Origin: Streptomyces rhizoryzae
GTDB taxonomy: Bacteria > Actinomycetota > Actinomycetes > Streptomycetales > Streptomycetaceae
Reading direction: 5' to 3'
Length of the DNA stretch: 64,000 bases
NCBI RefSeq assembly: GCF_023155275.1
Contig: NZ_JALMUV010000003.1
Span: 62,001-126,000 of the forward strand
Position numbers and translations under genes: made by a program. The notes under the pieces are model-generated. The model saw only the letters and a program-made list of their open reading frames with translations. It ran no database searches and had not been told where the DNA came from. The number at the start of each line of letters is the position of its first letter. Within the stretch, counting starts at the first letter, position 1. Shown in pieces: positions 1 to 9,622 of the stretch.

Positions 1-1766
1 GCGTCGTCGACTGGTTCGCCGCACCGCGCTTCGACGGGCCCAGCATCTTCGCCGCCCTCCTCGACCACGACCGCGGCGGCGCCTTCCGCTTCGCCCCCGA
101 CGACACCCCCGGAACCCGCTGCAAACAGCTCTACTACCCGGACACCGCGGTGCTCGTCACCCGCTTCATGTCCCCCGACGGCGTCGGCGAGATCTACGAC
201 TGCATGGCGCCGGACCGCACCGGCACCCCCACCGCCCGGCACGTCCTGGTCCGCAGCGCGCGGGCGGTCCGCGGCACCGTCCGCTTCGGCCTGGAGTGCC
301 GGCCGCGCTTCGACTACGGGCGGGCCGCCCACACCTGCGCGCTGCGGGACGGCACCGCCGCCTTCCGCGCCCCGGGCACCACCGCGTACCTCCAGACCAC
401 CTTCCCGCTGCGCACCGACGGCACCGACGCCGAGGGCGCGGTCACCCTGCGCACCGGGCAGCTCGCCGCGGCCGTCCTGACCGTGGACGCCCCGGACGCG
501 CCCGCCCCGCCCCCGCTGAGCGTGGCCGCCGTGGAGGACCGGTTCTGGGAGGTGGTGGACTTCTGGCAGCGCTGGCTGCACACCTCCCGCTACCGCGGCC
601 GCTGGCCCGGCGTGGTGCACCGCTCGGCGATCACCCTCAAACTGCTCACCTACGCCCCCACCGGCGCGCCGGTCGCCGCGGCCACGATGGGCCTGCCCGA
701 GCAGATCGGCGGCGAACGCAACTGGGACTACCGCTACACTTGGGTCCGGGACGCCTCGCTGTCCGTACGGGCCCTGCTGGACCTGGGCTTCGCCGAGGAG
801 GCCGCCCAGTTCACCGGGTGGCTCGGGGAGCGCCTGCGGGCCGGGCTCGACGCCGGCCGCGAACCGCTCCAGATCATGTACCGCGTGGACGGCGACCCCC
901 ACCTGCCCGAGGAGACCCTCCCGCACTTCGAGGGCTACCGCGGCTCGGCCCCGGTCCGGGTGGGCAACGACGCCGCCGGCCAGCTCCAGCTGGACATCTA
1001 CGGGGAGGCGCTCTTCGCCCTGTCGGAGGGCCGCGAGATCGCCATGCGGGCCGGCTACCACGGCTGGCGGAACATCGCCCGCACCCTGGACTGGCTCGCC
1101 GACTCCTGGGACCGCCCCGACGAGGGCATCTGGGAGACCCGCGGCGGCCGCAAGGACTTCACCTTCAGCCGGCTGATGTGCTGGGTGGCCTTCGACCGCG
1201 GTCTGCGCCTGGCGGCCGCCTACGGCCGGCCCGCCGACACCGTCCGCTGGACCGCCGCCCGCGACACCATCCTGGAACAGGTGATGCAGCGCGCCTGGAA
1301 CGACCGGGAACAGGCCCTCGTCCAGTACTACGGCGGCGCGGTGCTGGACGCCGCGCTGCTCCTCGTCCCCCGCGTCGGCTTCCTGGCCCCCAGGACGGAG
1401 AGCTGGCTGTCCACCCTCGACGCCGTGGAACGCACCCTGGTCTCGGACAGCCTCGTCCACCGCTACGACCCGGCCGCCTCACCGGACGGCCTGCGCGGCA
1501 GCGAGGGCACGTTCAGCCTGTGCACGTTCCTCTACGTGGACGCGCTCGCCCGGGCCGGACGGCTCCGCCCGGCCCGCTACGCCTTCGAGAAGATGCAGAC
1601 CTACGCCAACCACGCCGGCCTGTTCGCCGAGGAGATCGGCCCCGGCGGCGAGCAACTGGGCAACTTCCCGCAGGCGTTCACCCACCTGTCCCTGATCATG
1701 GCCGCCGCCACCCTGGACGACGCCCTCGACCGGCAGCGGGACCCGCTCGCACCCCCGGCGTTCTGA
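1..1766 (+). CDS. Glycoside hydrolase family 15 protein (glucoamylase/trehalase-like), 5' truncated by window edge
   Basis: The reading frame is open from base 3, so the real start lies before the window; the visible part is about 588 residues. GH15 enzymes hydrolyse terminal alpha-glucosidic bonds (glucoamylase, isomaltose/trehalose-type substrates) in an (alpha/alpha)6 barrel. The family hallmark NWDYRYTWVRDAS is present, followed by the typical helical repeats and a C-terminal GGEQLGNFPQAFTHLSLI segment that closes this family. The N-terminal beta-sandwich precedes it. No signal peptide can be judged because the start is missing. GH15 proteins of this type in actinobacteria are usually cytoplasmic; the substrate cannot be told from sequence. 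Confidence 0.9.
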   Translation, partial: VVDWFAAPRFDGPSIFAALLDHDRGGAFRFAPDDTPGTRCKQLYYPDTAVLVTRFMSPDGVGEIYDCMAPDRTGTPTARHVLVRSARAVRGTVRFGLECRPRFDYGRAAHTCALRDGTAAFRAPGTTAYLQTTFPLRTDGTDAEGAVTLRTGQLAAAVLTVDAPDAPAPPPLSVAAVEDRFWEVVDFWQRWLHTSRYRGRWPGVVHRSAITLKLLTYAPTGAPVAAATMGLPEQIGGERNWDYRYTWVRDASLSVRALLDLGFAEEAAQFTGWLGERLRAGLDAGREPLQIMYRVDGDPHLPEETLPHFEGYRGSAPVRVGNDAAGQLQLDIYGEALFALSEGREIAMRAGYHGWRNIARTLDWLADSWDRPDEGIWETRGGRKDFTFSRLMCWVAFDRGLRLAAAYGRPADTVRWTAARDTILEQVMQRAWNDREQALVQYYGGAVLDAALLLVPRVGFLAPRTESWLSTLDAVERTLVSDSLVHRYDPAASPDGLRGSEGTFSLCTFLYVDALARAGRLRPARYAFEKMQTYANHAGLFAEEIGPGGEQLGNFPQAFTHLSLIMAAATLDDALDRQRDPLAPPAF

Positions 1767-1914
1767 CCGGCCCGGCCGGGCCCCTGATGACGGTCGTCTC
1801 GGTGTCCCTGCCGCGCAGCCCGTCCACCAGGTCCGTGACGACGTCCCGCAGCTCACCGTGCAGGGCGTACACCCGCCGCGGGGTGTGCGGCGGCCGGGGT
1901 GAGCGCGGCGCCGG

Positions 1915-3168
1915 TCACAGGCGGGCGATGACCAGGGCGATGTCGTCCCGGGCGCCGCCGCTGACGTCCAGGCGGGCCAGCACCGCGTCGGCGAGCCGCT
2001 CCGGGCCGACCCGGGGGTAGCGGGCCAGCGCCTCGGTGAGCCGGGCCAGGCCCGCGTCGATGTCCTCACCGCGCCGCTCGATGAGCCCGTCGGTGTAGAG
2101 GACCAGGGCGTCACCGGCGGTGTAGGACACCTCCGCCTGGGGGCGCGGGACGTGGTCCGGACGGGCCCCCAGCGGCGGGTCGGTGGCCTGGTCCAGCAGT
2201 CGGTGGCTGCCGTCGGGGTGGAGCAGGACCGGCGGCGGGTGGCCGGCGCTGCTGTACGCGATGCACCGCCGGACCGGGTCGATGACCGTCTGGACGGCCG
2301 TGGTGGCCAGCGCCCCGTGGACGGACCGGGCGTACAGCCCCAGCACCTCCAGCGCCTTGGCGGGCCCGTCCACGGCCCGCGCCGCCGCCGACAAGGCGCT
2401 GCGCAGCATGCCCATCACGGTCGCGGCCGCCAGCCCGTGCCCCACCACATCGCCGACCGCCAGGGAGAAGCCGCCCGACGGCAGGTCCGCCAGGTCGTAC
2501 CAGTCGCCGCACACGTTCAGCGAGCCGGCCGCGGGCAGGTAGCGCACCGCGACGTCCCGGTGCCGCTCCAGGTCGGGGGAGTGCAGCATCGCCTCCTGGA
2601 GGGCGAGCGCGACCTTGCGCTCCCGGGCGTGCGCCCGGCGCAGCTCGTCGTTGAGGTGCTGGAGTTCCCGGGCCCGCTCGTACAGCTCGGTCTCCATGGT
2701 CTCCGCCTGGCTCCCGCCGCCCTCGCGGGCGTCCCGCGGCGCACGGTGGTGGGGCCGGCGCTCCCGGACGAAGGCGGTGACGTCCTCGGCGCGGTGCAGG
2801 ATCCAGGCCACCGAGCCGTCGGCGGCCTTGACCGGGGTGTTGACCGGCGACCACCAGCGCTCCTCGAACTGCCCGGGCCGGTCCGCGCACGGGATGTCGT
2901 ACCTCAGGACCGCCATGGTGTCCGGGGCGCCGGTGGCCAGCACACGGCTCAGGGACGCGGAGAGGTTCCGTACGCTGCCGGCGGCGCGGTTCGCGGGGCT
3001 GTCCGGGAAGGCGTCGAAGAGGTACCGGCCCACCAGGTCGCCGCGGGACCGCCCGGTCGCGCGCAGGAACGCCTCGTTCACCTCGGCGATCACAAGATCC
3101 GTCCCCAGCACCAGGCAGGGGCTGGGGGTGGCGGCGAACAGAGCGGCGTAGTCGATCCCCGGTGTCAC
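1915..3168 (-). CDS. PAS domain plus SpoIIE-type PP2C serine/threonine phosphatase
   Basis: A 417-residue soluble protein. An N-terminal PAS sensor domain spans about residues 5-115, a short helical linker about 165-195, and a SpoIIE/PP2C phosphatase domain about 215-417. Metal-binding acidic motifs are visible: CGDWYDL, VGDVVGHG, LYTDGLIE and the terminal DDIALV. Such proteins dephosphorylate anti-sigma-factor antagonists (STAS proteins) in partner-switching cascades. The start is GTG, preceded by AGGAAA. It is divergent from the second SpoIIE gene at 3319, which suggests a shared regulatory role. No partner anti-sigma or STAS gene lies nearby. Confidence 0.9.
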   Translation of the reverse strand: MTPGIDYAALFAATPSPCLVLGTDLVIAEVNEAFLRATGRSRGDLVGRYLFDAFPDSPANRAAGSVRNLSASLSRVLATGAPDTMAVLRYDIPCADRPGQFEERWWSPVNTPVKAADGSVAWILHRAEDVTAFVRERRPHHRAPRDAREGGGSQAETMETELYERARELQHLNDELRRAHARERKVALALQEAMLHSPDLERHRDVAVRYLPAAGSLNVCGDWYDLADLPSGGFSLAVGDVVGHGLAAATVMGMLRSALSAAARAVDGPAKALEVLGLYARSVHGALATTAVQTVIDPVRRCIAYSSAGHPPPVLLHPDGSHRLLDQATDPPLGARPDHVPRPQAEVSYTAGDALVLYTDGLIERRGEDIDAGLARLTEALARYPRVGPERLADAVLARLDVSGGARDDIALVIARL

Positions 3169-3318
3169 TTTCCTGGCTTTCCTGGCATCCCGCGCGGCCG
3201 GACAGGCTGACGCTCACCAATCTAGGAGGCCCGTCCGCGGTACGCCCGGTGGGGCGGACGGGTCCGGGCGGCGGCCTCCCGGCGGCACGGTGAACCGGAC
3301 GGTGTTAGAAATGGCAGC

Positions 3319-6012
3319 ATGGTCGACGGGTCCGACCGATACCGGCGCGTATCGGTACGGTCACTGACCGCCAGGCGCCCGTGGAGCGTCGCCGGGCAGG
3401 TCTTCGTACTTCAGGTGGCGGTGGGCCTGCTGCTCGTCATCGGTGCCATGGCGGCGCTGCTGCTGGAGTCGCGGCACGACGGTGAGCAGGAGGCACGCAA
3501 CCGCTCCGTCGCCGTGGCCCAGACCTTCGCGCACGCCCCGGGTCTCCAGGCGGCGCTGAAGTCCCCTGACCCCTCCAAGGTGCTCCAGCCGATCACCGAG
3601 AGGGCCCGCAGACAGGCGGGTGTCGACTTCATCGTGGTGATGAACGACCAGGGGATCCGCTACACCCACCCCCGCCCCGAGCTGATCGGCAAGCACTTCA
3701 TCGGCGACATCGGCCCGTCGCTGGCCGGCCGGGTCCGGGTCGAGAGCGTCAGCGGTCCGCTGGGCCACGAGGTGCAGGCGATCGTGCCGGTCGACGGGCC
3801 CGGCGGCTCGGTCGTCGGCCTGGTGTCCGCCGGCCTGAAGGTCAAGAACGTCACCCACGCCATCAACCGCCAGCTCCCGGTGATCCTCGGCGCCAGCGGC
3901 CTGGCGCTCTGCCTGGCCACCGGCGGCACCGCGCTGATCGCCCGGCGCCTGCGGCGGCAGACCCACGGCCTGGGCGCCGCCGACATGTCCCGGATGTACG
4001 AGCACCACGACGCGGTGCTGCACGCCGTACGGGAGGGCGTGGTGATCATGGGCGACGACGGGCGGCTGCTGCTCGTCAACGACGAGGCCCGGCGGCTGCT
4101 GGCCCTGCCCGACGACGCCGAGGGGCGGCACCTGTCGGAACTGGCCGGCCTGGAGCAGGGCATGGCCGAGCTCCTGGGCTCCGGCCGGGAGGCCACCGAC
4201 GAGGTCCACCGGGCCGGCGGCCGGCTGCTGGCGGTGAGCCAGCGCCCCACCCGCCCGCACGGCGGCGCGCCGGGCACCGTCGCCACCATCCGCGACTCCA
4301 CCGAACTGCGGGCGGTGTCCGGCCGCGCCGAGGTGGCCCGCAAGCGCCTGCGGCTGCTCTACGACGCCGGGGTCGGCATCGGCACCACCCTGGACGTGGT
4401 CCGCACCGCCGAGGAGCTGGCGGCGGTCGCCGTCCCGGAGTTCGCCGACTTCGTGACCGTCGACCTGGCCGAGCCGGTGCTGCGCGGCGACGAACCGGGC
4501 GACGCGGCCGGCCAGATGCGCCGGACCGCCGTCCACGGCATCCGCGACGACCCCCCGCTCTACTCCGTCGGGCAGCGCATCGCGTTCGCCCCCGCCACCC
4601 CGCAGGCCCGCGGTCTGAGCGACGGCCGGTCGCAGGTCGTCCCCGACCTGTCGGAGGCGTACGGCTGGCACACCCAGGACCCCGTGCTGACCCGCCGGAT
4701 CGTGGAGTACGGCATCCACTCGATGATCAGCGCCCCGCTCAAGGCCCGCGGCATCATCCTCGGCGTGGTCAACTTCTGGCGCTCCCGGAAGCCCGAGCCG
4801 TTCGACGACGAGGACCGGTCGCTGGCCGACGAGCTGGTGGCGCGCGCCGCGGTGAGCATCGACAACGCCCGCCGCTACACCCGCGAGCACGCCATGGCGG
4901 TCACCCTCCAGCGCAGCCTGCTGCCGCGGGCGCTGCCCGAACAGAGCGGCCTGGAGGTGGCCCACCGCTACCTGCCCGCGCAGTCCGGGGTCAGCGGCGA
5001 CTGGTTCGACGTGATCCCGCTGCCCGGCAGCCGGGTCGCGCTGGTCGTCGGGGACGTCGTCGGCCACGGGCTGCACGCCGCCGCCACGATGGGCCGGCTG
5101 CGCACGGCGGTGCACAACTTCTCCACCCTGGACCTGCCGCCCGACGAGCTGCTCAGCCACCTCGACGACCTGGTCGACCGGATCGACCAGGAGGAGTCCG
5201 ACAGCGGCGGCGGCCCCGGCATCACCGGCGCCACCTGCCTGTACGCGATCTACGACCCGGTCTCGGGTCGCTGCGCCATGGCGCGGGCCGGACACCCGCT
5301 GCCGGCGCTGGTCCACCCGGACGGCGGGGTCCAGTTCCCCGAGCTGCCGGCCGGCCCGCCGCTCGGCCTGGGCGGGATGCCGTTCCAGACCGCCGAGCTG
5401 AGCCTGGCCGAGGGCACCCAGATCGTGCTGTACACCGACGGGCTGGTGGAGGAGCGCAGCCGGGACTTCGACGTGGGGATGGACCTGCTGGCGAGCACCC
5501 TCGCGCACGCCGAGCGGTCGCCGGAGGACCACTGCCGGGCCGTACTCGAAGCGCTGCTGCCCACCCGCCCGCACGACGACGTGGCCCTGCTGATCGCCCG
5601 CACCCGCACCCTGGGCCCGGACCGGGTGGCCGGCTGGGACGTCCCGTTCGACCCGGCGGCGGTGGCCGGGATGCGCACCGAGGTCTCCGCCAAGCTCACC
5701 GCATGGGGCCTGGCCGACCTGGTCTTCACCACGGAGCTGGTGCTCAGCGAACTGGTCACCAACGCCATCCGCTACGGCACCCCGCCGGTCCGGGTGCGGC
5801 TGCTGCGGGACCGCAGCCTGGTCTGCGAGGTGGCCGACGGCAGCAACACCTCACCGCACCTGCGGTACGCGGCCACCACCGACGAGGGCGGCCGCGGGCT
5901 GTTCCTGGTGGCCCAGCTGACCGACCGCTGGGGCACCCGCTACACCCCGCAGGGCAAGGTCATCTGGGCCGAACAGCCGCTGCCCGCGCCGGGCATCGAG
6001 GAGGGTGGCTGA
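3319..6012 (+). CDS. Transmembrane sensor: Cache-like, PAS, GAF, SpoIIE phosphatase and HATPase domains
   Basis: An 897-residue multidomain regulator. A first membrane helix (about 26-48) and a second (about 184-205) bracket an extracellular single-Cache/DcuS-type sensor containing FIVVMNDQGIRYTHP. Then follow PAS (about 225-335), GAF (about 350-520), SpoIIE PP2C (about 535-755, motifs SGDWFDV, VGDVVGHGLHAA, LYTDGLVEE, DDVALL) and a C-terminal HATPase_c_2 anti-sigma-kinase-like domain (LSELVTNAIRYG; GGRGLFLVAQLTDRWG). Phosphatase and kinase modules in one chain are common in Streptomyces and are thought to integrate signals into anti-sigma switching. The external ligand is unknown. Confidence 0.9.
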   Translation: MVDGSDRYRRVSVRSLTARRPWSVAGQVFVLQVAVGLLLVIGAMAALLLESRHDGEQEARNRSVAVAQTFAHAPGLQAALKSPDPSKVLQPITERARRQAGVDFIVVMNDQGIRYTHPRPELIGKHFIGDIGPSLAGRVRVESVSGPLGHEVQAIVPVDGPGGSVVGLVSAGLKVKNVTHAINRQLPVILGASGLALCLATGGTALIARRLRRQTHGLGAADMSRMYEHHDAVLHAVREGVVIMGDDGRLLLVNDEARRLLALPDDAEGRHLSELAGLEQGMAELLGSGREATDEVHRAGGRLLAVSQRPTRPHGGAPGTVATIRDSTELRAVSGRAEVARKRLRLLYDAGVGIGTTLDVVRTAEELAAVAVPEFADFVTVDLAEPVLRGDEPGDAAGQMRRTAVHGIRDDPPLYSVGQRIAFAPATPQARGLSDGRSQVVPDLSEAYGWHTQDPVLTRRIVEYGIHSMISAPLKARGIILGVVNFWRSRKPEPFDDEDRSLADELVARAAVSIDNARRYTREHAMAVTLQRSLLPRALPEQSGLEVAHRYLPAQSGVSGDWFDVIPLPGSRVALVVGDVVGHGLHAAATMGRLRTAVHNFSTLDLPPDELLSHLDDLVDRIDQEESDSGGGPGITGATCLYAIYDPVSGRCAMARAGHPLPALVHPDGGVQFPELPAGPPLGLGGMPFQTAELSLAEGTQIVLYTDGLVEERSRDFDVGMDLLASTLAHAERSPEDHCRAVLEALLPTRPHDDVALLIARTRTLGPDRVAGWDVPFDPAAVAGMRTEVSAKLTAWGLADLVFTTELVLSELVTNAIRYGTPPVRVRLLRDRSLVCEVADGSNTSPHLRYAATTDEGGRGLFLVAQLTDRWGTRYTPQGKVIWAEQPLPAPGIEEGG

Positions 6013-6108
6013 CGCCGCCCGGCCGGGCCCGGCCGGTACCCGCTGCGAGGGCGGAAAGCGGGCGGGTTAGCATATGAGCACCGCCTAGCTCGATCGAGAG
6101 ATAAGCCT

Positions 6109-7554
6109 GTGACTGTCAACGACGACTCGTTCACCAACTGGAAGAACCGCGAGGAGATCGCGGAGTCGATGATCCCGATCATCGGGAAGCTGCACCGGGA
6201 GCGGGATGTAACGGTTCTGCTGCACAGCCGCTCCCTGGTGAACAAGTCGGTGGTCAGCATCCTCAAGACCCACCGCTTCGCCCGGCAGATCGCCGGTGAG
6301 GAACTCTCGGTCACCGAGACGATGCCGTTCCTCCAGGCCCTGGCCACCCTCGACCTCGGTCCGTCCCAGATCGACCTCGGCATGCTCGCCGCCACCTACA
6401 AGGCGGACGACCGCGGGCTCTCCGTGGTGGACTTCACCGCCGAGGCCGTCGCCGGCGCGACCGGTGCCAACAAGATCGAGCGCGGCGAGGGCCGCGACGT
6501 CGTCCTGTACGGCTTCGGCCGGATCGGCCGGCTCGTCGCCCGGCTGCTCATCGAGAAGGCCGGCTCCGGCAACGGCCTGCGGCTGCGCGCCATCGTCGTC
6601 CGCGGCGGCGGCGACCAGGATCTCGTCAAGCGCGCCTCGCTGCTGCGCCGCGACTCCATCCACGGCCAGTTCCAGGGCACGATCACCGTCGACGAGGCGA
6701 ACGACACGATCGTCGCCAACGGCAACGAGATCAAGGTCATCCACGCCGACGACCCGTCGTCGGTGGACTACACGGCGTACGGCATCAAGGACGCCATCCT
6801 CATCGACAACACCGGCAAGTGGCGCGACCGCGAGGGCCTGTCCAAGCACCTCCGGCCCGGTATCGCCAAGGTCGTGCTGACCGCGCCGGGCAAGGGCGAC
6901 GTCCCCAACATCGTGCACGGCGTCAACCACGACATGCTCAAGCCGGACGAGCAGATCCTCTCCTGTGCGTCCTGCACCACCAACGCGATCGTCCCGCCGC
7001 TGAAGGCGATGGCGGACGAGTACGGCGTCCTGCGCGGCCACGTCGAGACCGTCCACTCGTTCACCAACGACCAGAACCTGCTGGACAATTACCACAAGTC
7101 CGAGCGCCGCGGCCGCTCCGCGCCGCTCAACATGGTCATCACCGAGACCGGCGCCGCCTCGGCCGTCGCCAAGGCCCTCCCGGACCTCCAGGCGAAGATC
7201 ACCGGCAGCTCGATCCGCGTCCCGGTGCCGGACGTCTCGATCGCGATCCTCAACCTCCAGCTCGCCCGCGAGACCAACCGCGAGGAGGTCCTGGACTACC
7301 TCCGCAACGTCTCGCTGACCTCCCCGCTCAGGCGCCAGATCGACTTCACCAGCGCCCCCGACGCGGTCTCCAGCGACTTCATCGGCTCCCGCCACGCCTC
7401 GATCGTGGACGCCGGCGCCACCAAGGTCGAGGGCGACAACGCCATCCTCTACCTCTGGTACGACAACGAGTTCGGCTACTCCTGCCAGGTCATCCGGGTC
7501 GTCCAGTACGTCTCCGGCGTGGAGTACCCGACCTACCCGGCCCCGGCGGTCTGA
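6109..7554 (+). CDS. gap: Glyceraldehyde-3-phosphate dehydrogenase, long form
   Basis: Phosphorylating GAPDH oxidises glyceraldehyde-3-phosphate with NAD(P) and phosphate in central carbon metabolism. The protein has 481 residues, longer than the usual ~335 because an extra ~127-residue N-terminal segment precedes the Rossmann start (LYGFGRIGRLVARLL). The catalytic cysteine is in SCASCTTNAIVPP (about C289), and the C-terminal WYDNEFGYSCQVIR motif is intact. The start is GTG with GAGAG upstream. This extended class is known in actinobacteria beside a canonical ~335-aa Gap; the extension's role is not evident here. It is monocistronic, and a strong hairpin follows. Confidence 0.92.
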   Translation: MTVNDDSFTNWKNREEIAESMIPIIGKLHRERDVTVLLHSRSLVNKSVVSILKTHRFARQIAGEELSVTETMPFLQALATLDLGPSQIDLGMLAATYKADDRGLSVVDFTAEAVAGATGANKIERGEGRDVVLYGFGRIGRLVARLLIEKAGSGNGLRLRAIVVRGGGDQDLVKRASLLRRDSIHGQFQGTITVDEANDTIVANGNEIKVIHADDPSSVDYTAYGIKDAILIDNTGKWRDREGLSKHLRPGIAKVVLTAPGKGDVPNIVHGVNHDMLKPDEQILSCASCTTNAIVPPLKAMADEYGVLRGHVETVHSFTNDQNLLDNYHKSERRGRSAPLNMVITETGAASAVAKALPDLQAKITGSSIRVPVPDVSIAILNLQLARETNREEVLDYLRNVSLTSPLRRQIDFTSAPDAVSSDFIGSRHASIVDAGATKVEGDNAILYLWYDNEFGYSCQVIRVVQYVSGVEYPTYPAPAV

Positions 7555-7582
7555 CGCCCGCTCCGCCCCTGTCGGTACCCCT

Positions 7583-7617
7583 GCGAGGTCCCGTGCCCGA
7601 TCGGCGCGGGACCTCGC
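7583..7617. terminator. Bidirectional hairpin between gap and the convergent glycosyltransferase-like gene
   Basis: Inverted repeat GCGAGGTCCCG / CGGGACCTCGC (11-bp perfect arms, inner pairs extend the stem). It lies in the 78-bp gap between two convergent genes. No U-tract, as is usual in Streptomyces. Confidence 0.6.
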
Positions 7618-7632
7618 CGTGCCGGGGCGCGG

Positions 7633-9408
7633 TCACACCTCCAGCGTGAGGTGGATGCCCTCGTAGGCCAGCCACTGGGCGTGCGTGTGCAGGCCGTGGC
7701 GCAGGTCGGTGACGGCCTGCCAGCCGGGCGGGGGCGGGGGCCAGGAGGCGGGCCCGGCGGCGGGCGGCCCGGGGACGGGCGGTGCGCCCGGGGCGGGGGC
7801 GGTGAGGGGGACGGGGCGGACCGCGCCGCGGACCGCCTCGGCCAGGGCGGCGGCGGTCACCGGGGCGCCGGCCAGGCCGGCCACGGGCGCCGCGGGCGGG
7901 GTGCGCACCACGCCGGCCAGCGCGCCGACCAGATCGCGGGTGTGCAGGGGCCGGACGGTCGCGGCCGGGTCGTCCAGGGTCAGCGGGTAGCTGCGCAGGG
8001 CGTCCCAGACCAGGCGGCCGATGAACCCGTCGGGCGGGCAGCCGGGGCCGTAGAGGTCGCCGAGGAGGAGCGTGAACTCCCGCCCGCCGACCGTGAGGCG
8101 GAGGCCGGGCGTGCGGGGCGGGGGCGGGGAGAAGGTGAGGGGGGTCAGGTCCAGGAGGGGCGCGGCCGGGTCGGCGGCGGGGCGGCGGGTGAGGGGGATG
8201 ACGCGGTGGCCGGCGTCCGCCAGGCCGCGGACCACGTGCTCGCCGAGCGGTGTGGCGGCACCGAGGACCTGCACGGGCGGGGCTTCCGGGCTAGCCGGGG
8301 CGGCGGGCCGGCGGCGGGCCGGCCGGGGGAGTGCACCGGCCTCCTGACCCGCCGTCAGGCCCGCCCGGGCGATCCGCGCCAGGGCCGCCCGCTGCTCGGC
8401 GATCCGCTCCTCGGACTGGCGGTGGCTGAGGCCGCCGGGGCCGATGGTGGCGAGCGCCTCGGCGAGCACGGCGGGGTCCGTCCCCGGGGGAGGGCCGTCG
8501 GCGGAGCCGGCCGGCGGGTCGCAGCGGAGCCCGTCCCGCCGGTGGACCCAGCCCATCGTGAAGGCGGTCAGCCACGTCGCGTGGGCCGCCTCGGGGGAGG
8601 TGTCTTCGGCCATGCGCACAATGGCCGGTAGGTGTCTTTCCGGGTCGGCGCCGACGCCCGCCAGGTACTGCGCGCAGTCCAGATGCAGCCAGTGCCCGGG
8701 GTGGCCGGGGGTGTCGGCGCGTACCGCGCACTGCGCGACGCCGTTCTTGGCGAACGGCAGCACCCGCAGTCCGGACAGCCGCAGCTCTTCGCGGCCGGGA
8801 ACGTCACCGGGCAGGAAGCACACCGAGCGGCGCGGCCCGCGGAACGCGTTGCCGGAGATGCTGCCGTGGTCCTCGTGCTCGGCGAGGCTGGGCACCGAGA
8901 CGTAGGACGGGATGCCGCGGGCGTGCAGGTAGCGGCCCATCAGGATGTCGTCGGGCCAGCTGTCGAGATGACGCCGGCCGAAATCCACGAAACCGGCGGC
9001 GACCGCGCGCGGAAGAATGATCGCCACGCAGGGAAAATACTCGTTGACGGCGGCCACCCACCGGGCTCCGGTCAGTGCGCCGAAACGCACCGCGGCGCCG
9101 TTCCGGGAGTCCCACAGCGCGAAAAGGGCGAGCGCCGCCTCGGGCATCCGCGCAATCGCCTGCCGGGCGCGGGCGAAGAAGGAATCCGAAAGGATCATGT
9201 CGTCCTGGACGACGAGGTGATGTGTCGCGTCGTCCTCGATGGCCTCCCAGGCGCACAATGCGGTCCGCAATACGGACGGTTTGCCGGCCGGGTCGGGATC
9301 CATCACCACCCGCAGGGCGCCGGGCGGGGCGGAATGCGCCAGCCGTTCCGCCGCCGGACGGCGTCGAGGATGGGTCATCACGGCCCCGCTCAGCCGATAA
9401 GGCGTCAT
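7633..9408 (-). CDS. Glycosyltransferase-like protein with a C-terminal degenerate SDR/epimerase-like domain (GT paralog 1)
   Basis: A 591-residue protein. The start ATG at 9408 is chosen because GGAGG sits just upstream. Residues 1 to about 200 form a GT-A-like nucleotide-diphospho-sugar transferase domain with the pattern MTHPRR, DPDPAGKPSVLRTAL and HHLVVQDD, where the acidic pair is a candidate metal site. The same patterns recur in the gene at 22154-23287, a clear paralog. From about residue 378 an extended-SDR fold begins (VLGAATPLGEHVV) and later shows LLGDLYGPG, but the intervening part with the Ser/Tyr-x3-Lys catalytic residues is missing. That domain may be structural or a remnant. 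It is divergent from the epimerase gene at 9623. Acceptor and donor are unknown. Confidence 0.65.
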   Translation of the reverse strand: MTPYRLSGAVMTHPRRRPAAERLAHSAPPGALRVVMDPDPAGKPSVLRTALCAWEAIEDDATHHLVVQDDMILSDSFFARARQAIARMPEAALALFALWDSRNGAAVRFGALTGARWVAAVNEYFPCVAIILPRAVAAGFVDFGRRHLDSWPDDILMGRYLHARGIPSYVSVPSLAEHEDHGSISGNAFRGPRRSVCFLPGDVPGREELRLSGLRVLPFAKNGVAQCAVRADTPGHPGHWLHLDCAQYLAGVGADPERHLPAIVRMAEDTSPEAAHATWLTAFTMGWVHRRDGLRCDPPAGSADGPPPGTDPAVLAEALATIGPGGLSHRQSEERIAEQRAALARIARAGLTAGQEAGALPRPARRRPAAPASPEAPPVQVLGAATPLGEHVVRGLADAGHRVIPLTRRPAADPAAPLLDLTPLTFSPPPPRTPGLRLTVGGREFTLLLGDLYGPGCPPDGFIGRLVWDALRSYPLTLDDPAATVRPLHTRDLVGALAGVVRTPPAAPVAGLAGAPVTAAALAEAVRGAVRPVPLTAPAPGAPPVPGPPAAGPASWPPPPPGWQAVTDLRHGLHTHAQWLAYEGIHLTLEV

Positions 9409-9501
9409 CAATTCCTCCGCTTCTCCGCTTTTCCGGCCCGACAGCCTTTTCCACCGCACCGGGGCGTTCCGGTCCAGGTGAATCCGGACAGTACGGCCGT
9501 C

Positions 9502-9544
9502 CTGGCACCGGCCGCAAGACTGCCGAAATGGCGCTCTGGCACCG
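9502..9544 (-). promoter_or_regulatory. Element shared upstream of both GT paralogs
   Basis: On the + strand the segment AAGACTGCCGAA...CTGGCACCG (9516-9544) closely matches AAGACTGGCCGAA...CTGGCACCG at 23372-23409. Both sit about 85-135 bp upstream of a GT-paralog start. CTGGCACCG also occurs at 9502-9510, a direct repeat 34 bp away. It could be a promoter or a cluster-specific operator, and could also serve the divergent epimerase gene. Confidence 0.45.
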
Positions 9545-9622
9545 CGAATCCGGGCCGGACATGCTGACCGCCGGCCCCACCCGGGCCGATTCGTGCTCCG
9601 TTATACGGGAAGAGGGGAAGCC

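Noticed and set aside
1767..1914. Minus-strand stretch reading RRVYALHGELRDVVTDLVDG, protein-like, after the PAS-SpoIIE gene
   Set aside because: No stop-delimited frame with a start of its own; it runs into the antisense of the GH15 gene. Might be a tiny remnant, but too short to support.
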